A stretch of 27,256 nucleotides of DNA from Spongospora subterranea f. sp. subterranea (lineage: Eukaryota; Endomyxa: Phytomyxea; Phytomyxea; Plasmodiophorida), in contig JAUGWO010000288.1 of the NCBI GenBank assembly GCA_049724395.1, forward strand, positions 1 through 27,256, written 5' to 3'. Below, piece after piece: positions 17,867-24,833 of this stretch. The position numbers were made by a program, and so were the translations under genes. Every line of letters begins with the position of its first letter. Positions within the stretch are counted from its first letter, which is position 1. A model generated the notes under the pieces. The model worked only from the letters and a program-made list of their open reading frames with translations. It did not search any database and was not told the origin of the DNA.

Positions 17867-18378
17867 ATATGTCGAAGCAGAATACATAGCTCTATGCTCC
17901 GCAGCAAGGGAAGCGTACTGGCTTCGTCAACTTCTCCAAGAGATCGGCTTTGCATGTCCACAACCCAAAGTCGTATTCGAGGGTAACCGAGGATGCGTCG
18001 CTATTAGCAAGAATAATCGGACTGACGCTGGTACAAAGCACATTGACGTAAAATATCACTATACTAGAAAACTTGTGGAGGACAGAATTATCGACGTCAA
18101 GCCAATATCCACAAAGGAAATGGATGCCGACGTAATGACAAAGTCGCTCGATACATTGAAGTTTGGTTGGTGTCGCAACAACATGGGCATCATAGACACA
18201 AGCAACCGAGATACAACCTCGAGGGGACGTGCTGAAATACGAGGTTCTATTTAATTCAATATGATGCCCTGTAGGAAGTGAGGTCCCATAACTGCTGAGG
18301 ACCACGGAGTTTGTATATATATCTGACGAGATGTCAATAAATAATCGCTGGTTTTCTCCACTAATAAAGGCCAGGCAT
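17867..18378 (+). mobile_element. copia RNase H and 3' LTR fragment
   Basis: From about 17867 the plus strand reads VEAEYIALCSAAREAYWLRQ, then GCVAISKNNRTDAGTKHIDV and DADVMTKSL, the RNase H end of a Ty1/copia Pol. A purine tract (GAGGGGACG) precedes a 3' LTR starting TGCTGAAATACGAGG at 18230, with two AATAAA motifs at 18345 and 18365; the LTR end is guessed at 18378. It belongs to none of the other copia families here by LTR sequence. Fossil fragment. Confidence 0.7.
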
Positions 18379-18448
18379 TAAATTGTCTGAGAGATTTCGG
18401 GTACCTTAGCCCAGTTCGACTACGGTTCTACTTTGATTTTAGAAATCG

Positions 18449-18600
18449 GTGCGGCCTCCAGCGAGGCAGTCTCCGGTAACACCATCGGCGCGGCCACCGG
18501 TAACATCATCGGTGCGGCCTTCAGCGGCGAGGCCTCCCGTAACATCATCAGCGCGGCCTCCTTCGATGCGACCTCCTTTACGTCAGAGGACTTCTAGAGG
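18449..18600. repeat. degenerate ~24-bp tandem repeat
   Basis: Units of the form CGGTAACATCATCGGTGCGG recur about four times (for example from 18474, 18499 and 18537), with shortened and expanded forms. In the plus frame they read RPPVTSS-type repeats up to a stop near 18629, but there is no other sign of a gene. Confidence 0.55.
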
Positions 18601-18605
18601 ACCTA

Positions 18606-18655
18606 TGCTCATCCCAACTGTGGAAACATAACTAGTTTCGCAGTGGGGATGAGCA
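18606..18655. repeat. 15-bp inverted repeat
   Basis: TGCTCATCCCAACTG (18606-18620) and CAGTGGGGATGAGCA (18641-18655) pair with one mismatch around a 20-base loop. It lies just before the relic LTR tail and could be part of that LTR. Confidence 0.6.
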
Positions 18656-18689
18656 CAGGGAAATAATTCTAATTCAGCATGGATCTAAT

Positions 18690-18790
18690 GTTACCATCAT
18701 ATTTCCTGAGCTTCAATCTCCATAATAAATTCATTCTGATATTCATCGGTTTACATCAGGGTCAAACGTTTGAAAAGATTAACAGTCGAA
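18690..18790 (+). mobile_element. relic LTR tail with half-tRNA-Asn primer site
   Basis: AATAAATTCATTCTGATATT at about 18724-18743 matches the conserved AATAAA-TCATTCT segment of the Copia-3 and Copia-4 LTRs. At 18776-18790 stands GATTAACAGTCGAAG, the same primer site as Copia-3. So another copia 5' end stood here, and Copia-3 inserted about 20 bases into its leader. Its left limit is unclear. Fossil. Confidence 0.45.
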
Positions 18791-18813
18791 GAAAGCGAAT
18801 ATTCGATACACTT

Positions 18814-19042
18814 TGTTGAATACAACTTGCCAGCCTCCAGTACGGACATTCTCCAAGAAAGGTGCGTACCCCCAGTCGGCGCAACCACGGCAAATGCATA
18901 ACATAAGAGTGACTGTGCGGACTTTGTATTTGGATTATTAGTGCACTCCCCCCTATATTCTCCCACCTATACATCCTATAACCACGCAGTAATAAACCTC
19001 ATTCTACTATTACCTTCACATCGGAGACATCGATTTCCTTCA
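18814..19042 (+). repeat. Copia-3 5' LTR
   Basis: Starts TGTTGAATACAAC and ends CCTTCA directly before the primer site. It contains an AATAAACCTCATTCT segment at about 18994 and a TATATTCTCCC motif upstream of it. Near-identical to 23364-23592. Confidence 0.92.
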
Positions 19043-19061
19043 GATTAACAGTCGAATTGCC
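19043..19061 (+). promoter_or_regulatory. Copia-3 primer-binding site, half-tRNA-Asn(GUU) type
   Basis: GATTAACAGTCGAATTGCC is complementary to TTCGACTGTTAATC, the anticodon arm of tRNA-Asn(GUU), with anticodon GTT in the loop. It begins at the base after the LTR, so the primer's 3' end would be at about tRNA nucleotide 40, as in Copia-1, -2 and -4. Confidence 0.6.
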
Positions 19062-19082
19062 ACCTCATCAGGCCCCTACGTA

Positions 19083-19234
19083 TACACTTCAGTGTATCTT
19101 CTCACCACTGCACACATACACCTCAGTGTATATTTCTACCAGCTTGTACATACACCTTAGTGTATCTTTTTCACCACTGCATACATACACCTCAGTGTAT
19201 ATTTTCTACCAGTTCTTACGTACACTTCAGTGTA
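19083..19234 (+). repeat. Copia-3 leader: five palindromes at 34-35-bp period
   Basis: TACACYTYAGTGTA palindromes start at 19083, 19117, 19151, 19186 and 19221, with 6-bp arms and a 2-base centre. The spacers alternate related sequences (CTTCTCACCACTGCAC, TTTCTACCAG). The array lies between primer site and Gag ATG, inside the packaged RNA leader. Confidence 0.9.
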
Positions 19235-19293
19235 TATTTCTCGTTATTCCCACACTTTCTCTTCTCCGCACCTCTACTTCAACTTCAGTTGCG

Positions 19294-22200
19294 ATGAAAG
19301 ATTTTTTTCAGACGATTCAAAAGTTCTCCGGCAAAGACACCGATGACCTGTTACTATGGCAACAAAAGGTAGTGATGTATCTATCGACAAAGGATCTGGA
19401 ATTATGCGTTGAGAAAGACCCTGATGCTAACGCGACTCCGGACCAACTACGCAAAGACAAGAAAGCTAAGTCCATTTTATGCAGCTGCATTGATGACGTG
19501 ATTGTCGGCGCAATAATGAAGGAAACAACGGCACACAAGGCGTGGGCGCTTCTTGAAAGCCTTTACCGCAAGAAATCACGATCCACCAGAACCAGACTCA
19601 TCGCCGAGTTTTGGAACTGCACAAAGAATGACGCCCCGATGGCCACTTACATTGCCACCCTTCAAGTTTTACAGTCAAAGCTCCGCGCTATCGGAAAGGA
19701 TATGACAGATGAAGACATGACTGATCGCCTACTATCAGGCCTCCCATCTTGTTTTGACGCATTCACCGTCACGTTGGATACACTCAGCGAAGTCAAGTTT
19801 GCCGCTACTGCCGCGTCGCTCATCAATTTTGAAGCCCAACTCGAGCACAGGTCTCGTGAAGTGTCGGCAGTTTCCATCCTGCCTCGAGCATGCGCTACCT
19901 CAGTCAAACGGCATTCTCGCTGCAGCTATCACAACTCCAACTCGCATGACAATGCCCACTGCTGGGCACAACATCCCGAGCTACGTCCGAAACATTTATT
20001 CACTAAACAGTCTGCCTCAGTCTATCCCCTCCAACGATCAAAAGTAGCTCCACTCTCCCAACAATCAGCTCATGAACACAGTGACGAATGGCTTCTTGAC
20101 TGTTGCTGCTCAATGCACATGTGTCCCGAATCCTCTACCTTGCAGGAAGTTCTGCCCGATTCCGATCCCGTGACAGTTACTATGGCAAATAATGAGAGTC
20201 TTTGCTCAACTGCAACCGGCAGCAGCAAAATAGGCACTGGAAATACCATCATCGATATTTCACCGGTATTACACATACCCGGTCTTTCCAATAATCTTCT
20301 CTCCATTGGACAAGCAACTTCGGACGGACTATCGTTTTTGTTCAAGGGAGACTACTGCAAAATATTCAACATCGACGGTAAACTTGTCGGCAAAGTTAAG
20401 AAGGATGCCAACAACTTGTACCCGTTCCCTGATCATCGTAACATACCTCATCTACCGTTCGTTGCCTCATCTATTGCGACAAGCGTTAATCTGCATCAAC
20501 TTTGGCACAACCGCCTCGGCCACATCAACAATGCCGATCTCGACGTAATCCTACAAGGCATCAATGGCGGTGAAAAGATCATACCCAATCAACGTTCGGA
20601 GCTCTGCAATGGCTGTTTGATGGGGAAGATGCCAAGAGGCAAGATAGCGCGTTTTTCCAATAACTCCACCAGCTCACCCCTCGAAATCGTTCACAGCGAT
20701 ATTTCCGGACCTTTTCCAGTTGATGGCATCCATTCTAGATCAAGATACTACATCACATTCCTAGATCAGCACACAAGGTATACCGTCGTTTATCTACTTC
20801 GAAGGAAATCCGAGGCTTTTCTAGCAATCAAAACGTTCATCAGAATGGTCAATACTCTTTTCTTGGACAAGGGCTTCTCAGTAAAATACTTTCAAAGCGA
20901 CAATGGCGGCGAATATACTTCCAACGACTGTCAGGCGCTGTTTCAAGAACTGGGCATTGTGCATAGAAAAATTGTTGCGTATCAATCAGAGCAAAATGGG
21001 ATGATCGAAAGACTGAATCGCACAATCATGGACTGCGCAGAGAGCATACGATTCGGTGCAAACTTAAAGCAAAACTTCTGGACAGCCTCTGTTTGTACAG
21101 CCGTTTATCTCCTCAATCGCAGGCCCCACAGTCACCTATCGGAACACATGTCTCCATTCGAAGCCTGGCACAATAAGAAACCAGACCTAATGCACCTGCG
21201 AACGTTCGGTTGCGATGCGTACATCCACATTCCAAACCAGCTGCATCGCAAGCTACAACCAAGAAGCTCAATGGTAACATTTATCGGGTACGCCATGGAA
21301 CAGAAAGGGTATCTCTTTTATTGCAGCTCTACCAACAAAATTACTGCCACTTGGTTCACTGACGCTGTCTTCGACGAGAACTCTTTCACACGGGAAACCT
21401 TGGACCAGATTGATGACAACACTATCCAATTACACCTTGGCGACATTTTTTCAGACAATCCTCCCCAGGTCCCACCAAACAACGATGATCCCGCTCCTGA
21501 CGACGGTGACCTCATTCCTTCAACAGACGATTCCGCCCCAGAGGACAGTGACCGCATTCTTTCATCACACCTCGAATCCTCATCCCTGAGTACACCCAGC
21601 GAAAGTTCGAGTTCATCTTGTCACCAATCAAATGCAAGCGAATCCGATGAGCCAGCTGTAGCTCAACCTGATATCCAGAATGCTCGAGGAGCAAGAACAC
21701 GCCGTGCTCCGGGGGAATGGTGGAAGGCACCTGCAGCCATGCTGGTGCAACAGCGAAACAATCACACTCTGCGAGCCACTCAGGTCACGATCCCGAAGTC
21801 GATCAGCGAAGCATTGGATTCAGAGAACGAGTTTTGCAAGGAATGGGCAGCAGCCACAAAAGCGGAATTTGACAGCTTACAACACAACAAAACCTGGGAA
21901 CTTGTCAGACTTCCTAGCGGACGCAACGCTATTCAAAACAAATGGGTATTCAAGGTCAAATCAGACGAGAAGGGACTCGTAAACAAATTCAAGGCTAGAC
22001 TAGTTGTTAAAGGCTACTCACAGCGACCAGGAATCGACTTCGACGAGACATTCTCTCCAGTGGCGCATCTCGCCTCAGTCCGATTGGTATTTGCACTTGC
22101 TGCATCATTGAAACTGAAATTGAGACAGCTAGACGTCGTCGGAGCATTCTTGCAAGCAGAACTTCACGAAGAAATATACATGGTTCAACCCAAAGGCTAT

Positions 22201-23451
22201 ATTTCTCATGATCCAAGCCTGGTGTGCCGCCTGAAGAAAAGTCTCTACGGTCTGAAGCAGGCTGGACTTGTCTGGAACAATACCATCAATCTATTCATCA
22301 CCAAAGACCTCGGTTTCAAACGACTCAGTTCTGATGCTTGCGTCTACGTTATGCGGTCAACAGAAGATATGATTATCATGTCACTGTCAACTGACGATCT
22401 GCTGTTGGCTCACAATTGTCCTGTTCTTGCGGAAGGAATCGTTGCACAACTATCAAATCGCTTTCCAATTACGGACCTAGGTGAACCGAAACGGCTACTA
22501 GGAATGAGGGTTTCAAGCAGCAACGACGGTATCCTACTTGACCAGGAGACGTATATTTTGGAACAATTGTCAAAATTCCAGATGATGGACTGTAAGCCAG
22601 TTGACACTCCAGAACAACCAGGATTCTATTTGAACAAGGACATGTGTGCAACGAGTGCCGAACAAATGCAAGATATGCAAGGAACACCCTACCGTGAACT
22701 AGTTGGAGCTCTGAATTGGATTGCCACGTGCACAAGACCCGATATCTCACATGCAGTCTCCTCGTTATGCCGATTTTTGGACAACCCAGGGCAACAACAC
22801 TGGACTTCTGCGAAACGTGTCCTAAAATATCTCAAGGGGAGCTCTAACTGCGGACTATTCTTTCAAGCCAAGCAACCTCCGCACTTAATCGCCTTCTCGG
22901 ACAGTGACTGGGCCGGAGACAAAGATTCCAGAAGATCCACGAGCGGCTATACTCTGATGATGTCTGGATCAGCCATTGCCTGGCGAAGTGCATTGCAGAA
23001 GATCGTCGCATGTTCGTCAACAGAAGCCGAGTACATTGCACTATCCGAAACAATGCGCGAGGTAATATGGATTCGTCAAATGCTGACTGAACTCGGTTTC
23101 AGCCAGAAATTAGCCACCCGAGTCTTTGAAGACAACCAAGGATGCATCGCCATCAGCAAGAACAGGCGCACCGACAAAAGAACCAAACACATTGATCTGC
23201 GCTTTCACTTTTGCCGAGATCAGATTGAACAAGGGACTATTGAGGTAGAGTATTGCCCAACAGAATCCATGATCGCGGATGGATTAACGAAGCCAGTGAA
23301 CGCTCCCAAGTTCAAATGGTGTCGCACAGCCATGGGTATCACAGCCAGCAAGTTGAGGGGGCGTGTTGAATACAACTTGCCAGCCTCCAGTACGGACATT
23401 CTCCAAGAAAGGTGCGTACCCCCAGTCGGCGCAACCACGGCAAATGCATAA
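19294..23451 (+). CDS. Copia-3 Gag-Pol polyprotein
   Basis: One frame of 1385 residues from the first in-frame ATG (19294), typical in length for Ty1/copia. Order and rough residues: Gag of UBN2 type (1-205), a Cys/His-rich segment (CSYHNSNSHDNAHCW, ~210-225), protease region (~265-340), pre-integrase zinc site (LWHNRLGHI to CNGC, ~403-435), integrase core with HSDISGPF (~468), FQSDNGGEY (~535) and the Glu of MIERLNRT (~571), an acidic Ser/Pro linker (~725-805), RT (WVFKVKSDEKG, ARLVVKGYSQ, LKKSLYGLKQAG; ~860-1110) and RNase H (SDWAGDKDSRRS, STEAEYIALSE, KHIDLRFHF; ~1200-1350). The frame stops inside the 3' LTR. It makes the particle, cDNA and integration enzymes of this element. Confidence 0.9.
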   Translation: MKDFFQTIQKFSGKDTDDLLLWQQKVVMYLSTKDLELCVEKDPDANATPDQLRKDKKAKSILCSCIDDVIVGAIMKETTAHKAWALLESLYRKKSRSTRTRLIAEFWNCTKNDAPMATYIATLQVLQSKLRAIGKDMTDEDMTDRLLSGLPSCFDAFTVTLDTLSEVKFAATAASLINFEAQLEHRSREVSAVSILPRACATSVKRHSRCSYHNSNSHDNAHCWAQHPELRPKHLFTKQSASVYPLQRSKVAPLSQQSAHEHSDEWLLDCCCSMHMCPESSTLQEVLPDSDPVTVTMANNESLCSTATGSSKIGTGNTIIDISPVLHIPGLSNNLLSIGQATSDGLSFLFKGDYCKIFNIDGKLVGKVKKDANNLYPFPDHRNIPHLPFVASSIATSVNLHQLWHNRLGHINNADLDVILQGINGGEKIIPNQRSELCNGCLMGKMPRGKIARFSNNSTSSPLEIVHSDISGPFPVDGIHSRSRYYITFLDQHTRYTVVYLLRRKSEAFLAIKTFIRMVNTLFLDKGFSVKYFQSDNGGEYTSNDCQALFQELGIVHRKIVAYQSEQNGMIERLNRTIMDCAESIRFGANLKQNFWTASVCTAVYLLNRRPHSHLSEHMSPFEAWHNKKPDLMHLRTFGCDAYIHIPNQLHRKLQPRSSMVTFIGYAMEQKGYLFYCSSTNKITATWFTDAVFDENSFTRETLDQIDDNTIQLHLGDIFSDNPPQVPPNNDDPAPDDGDLIPSTDDSAPEDSDRILSSHLESSSLSTPSESSSSSCHQSNASESDEPAVAQPDIQNARGARTRRAPGEWWKAPAAMLVQQRNNHTLRATQVTIPKSISEALDSENEFCKEWAAATKAEFDSLQHNKTWELVRLPSGRNAIQNKWVFKVKSDEKGLVNKFKARLVVKGYSQRPGIDFDETFSPVAHLASVRLVFALAASLKLKLRQLDVVGAFLQAELHEEIYMVQPKGYISHDPSLVCRLKKSLYGLKQAGLVWNNTINLFITKDLGFKRLSSDACVYVMRSTEDMIIMSLSTDDLLLAHNCPVLAEGIVAQLSNRFPITDLGEPKRLLGMRVSSSNDGILLDQETYILEQLSKFQMMDCKPVDTPEQPGFYLNKDMCATSAEQMQDMQGTPYRELVGALNWIATCTRPDISHAVSSLCRFLDNPGQQHWTSAKRVLKYLKGSSNCGLFFQAKQPPHLIAFSDSDWAGDKDSRRSTSGYTLMMSGSAIAWRSALQKIVACSSTEAEYIALSETMREVIWIRQMLTELGFSQKLATRVFEDNQGCIAISKNRRTDKRTKHIDLRFHFCRDQIEQGTIEVEYCPTESMIADGLTKPVNAPKFKWCRTAMGITASKLRGRVEYNLPASSTDILQERCVPPVGATTANA

Positions 23452-23592
23452 CATAAGAGTGACTGTGCGGACTTTGTATTTGGATTATTAGTGCACTCCC
23501 CCCTATATTCTCCCACCTATACATGCTATAACCACGCAGTAATAAACCTCATTCTACTATTACCTTCACATCGGAGACATCGATTTCCTTTA
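23364..23592 (+). repeat. Copia-3 3' LTR
   Basis: Second copy of the 229-bp LTR after the purine tract GAGGGGGCG. The Gag-Pol frame runs 88 bases into it, stopping at 23451. Confidence 0.92.
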
Positions 23593-23597
23593 CACTT

Positions 23598-23660
23598 TGC
23601 GTAATATCTCGGGCACTCCAACGTTTCAAGGCCTCAAGCCAAGTATACTATCATCACGTT
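23598..23660. other. pre-insertion sequence between Copia-3 and the next LTR
   Basis: Sixty-three bases continuing the sequence that lay left of Copia-3, ending ATCACGTT before the LTR at 23661. No coding or repeat content is recognisable. Confidence 0.5.
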
Positions 23661-24015
23661 TGTTGAATACAACTTGCCAGCCTCCAGTACGGACATTCTC
23701 CAAGAAAGGTGCGTACCCCCAGTCGGCGCAACCACGGCAAATGCATGGCATAAGAGTGACTGTGCGGACTTTGTATTTGGACTATTAGTGCACTTCCCCC
23801 TATATTCTCCCACCTATACATGCTAGAACCACGCAGTAATAAACCTCTTTCTACTATTACCTTCACATCGGAGACATCGATTTCCTTCAGATTAACAGTC
23901 GAAGTGCCACCTCATCAGGCCCCTACGTATACACTTCAGTGTATCTTCTCACCACTGCACACATACACCTCAGTGTATATTTCTACCAGCTTGTACATAC
24001 ACCTTAGTGTATTTT
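23661..24015 (+). mobile_element. partial second copy of the Copia-3 family
   Basis: A 229-bp LTR (23661-23889) differs from the Copia-3 LTRs at several positions (about 3% by eye). It is followed by the half-tRNA-Asn primer site (23890-23908) and three leader palindromes at 23930, 23964 and 23998 with the same 34-bp period. It ends where Copia-4 begins. Fossil, older than Copia-3, with only its 5' end in the window. Confidence 0.88.
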
Positions 24016-24648
24016 TGTTGAAGTTCAAACCACGTCGCCAACCTGCCGTACTGGCCCATTGGCTGTACTGGCCCAAACTGGTCGTATTGGCCCACTGTCA
24101 CCTACATCCGATATTGATGAAGACTCGACGCGGCCTCTTAATGAGCGGCCTCCTGAGGAGCAACCCTGTAGCGCAGCCTCTGTCGTGTGACGGATTTTGG
24201 CGCGCGATTAGCGCGCCTTTTTCCCGACAGAGAAATCGCGCGCCCTTTTCCGACTGAGACAATAATATCTAGCTCTGTATATCAGAGCCCCTCGTTTTCT
24301 AATAAACTCATTCTTCTATTTGCTTCTTCCAATCAACATCGTTCCCACTCCCTCTCTCTCTCGCGTTCCCGCTCCCTCTCTCTCGCGTTCCCGCTCCCCT
24401 CTCTCTCGCGTTCCCGCTCCCTCTCTCTCGCGTTCCCGCTCCCTCTCTCTCTCGCGTTCCCGCTCCCTCTCTCTCTCGCGTTCCCGCTCCCTCTCTCTCT
24501 CGCGTTCCCGCTCCCTCTCTCTCTCGCGTTCCCGCTCCCTCTCTCTCTCGCGTTCTCCGCGTTCCCTCTCTCTCTCGCGTTCCCGCTCCCTCTCTCTCTC
24601 GCGTTCCCGCTCCCTCCCTCGCTCGCCTGATCTCTCCTCTCTCTAGAA
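24016..24648 (+). repeat. Copia-4 5' LTR
   Basis: Starts TGTTGAAGTTCAA and ends before GATTAAGAGTCCC at 24649. Notable parts are three TACTGGCCCA-type repeats (about 24046-24098), a GC stem GGCGCGC/GCGCGCC at 24199-24217 followed by TTTTT, AATAAACTCATTCTTCTATT at about 24301, and a CT-rich minisatellite from there to the end. The 3' copy is not in view, so the outer end is inferred from the TG start and the junction with the older leader. Confidence 0.75.
24349..24625 (+). repeat. CT-rich minisatellite in the Copia-4 LTR
   Basis: About 12 units of 20-22 bp with consensus TCTCTCGCGTTCCCGCTCC, differing mainly in the number of CT steps, with one shortened variant near 24550. One strand is nearly pure pyrimidine apart from the CGCG and CCGC steps. 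It lies between the AATAAA and the primer site, in the R-U5 part of the LTR. Long frames across it on both strands are by-products of the repeat. Confidence 0.9.
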
Positions 24649-24669
24649 GATTAAGAGTCCCAGCTCTGT
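24649..24669 (+). promoter_or_regulatory. Copia-4 primer-binding site, half-tRNA-Lys(CUU) type
   Basis: GATTAAGAGTCCCAGCTCTG is complementary to CAGAGC-TGGGACTCTTAATC, the tRNA-Lys(CUU) D-stem end and anticodon arm with one base missing. Same start point relative to the LTR as in the other copia families here. Confidence 0.6.
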
Positions 24670-24680
24670 TAGCTGCATAG

Positions 24681-24833
24681 TACCTTAAGTGTGCTATTCC
24701 ATATACACTTAGGTGTACATTAGTATATACACTTAGGTGTACATTAGTATATACACTTAGGTGTATATTTGTATATACTCTTAGGTGTACATTAGTATAT
24801 ACACTTAGGTGTACATTTGTATATACATCCATC
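24681..24833 (+). repeat. Copia-4 leader: palindrome array at exact 24-bp period
   Basis: TACACTTAGGTGTA cores start at 24704, 24728, 24752, 24776 and 24800, exactly 24 bp apart (the fourth reads TACTCTT). A degenerate unit stands at 24681 and a broken one at 24824 runs into the Gag ATG. The arms TACAC/GTGTA pair around TTAG, and the spacer is ACATTAGTATA-like. Confidence 0.92.

Larger units (their letters stand above)
18809..23597 (+). mobile_element. Copia-3: Ty1/copia retrotransposon, looks whole and young
   Basis: LTRs of 229 bp at 18814-19042 and 23364-23592 differ at only two positions by eye. The insertion is flanked by the 5-bp target duplication CACTT (18809-18813 and 23593-23597), the size copia integrases make. 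Inside are a half-tRNA-Asn primer site, a palindrome array in the leader, one long Gag-Pol frame and a purine tract (23355-23363). It looks whole, and the LTR similarity says it is recent. Confidence 0.92.

Noticed and set aside
19083-19234. CRISPR-like array (regular repeats with spacers)
   Set aside because: The cores are only 14 bp, the spacers are related to one another, and the array lies in a eukaryotic retroelement leader.
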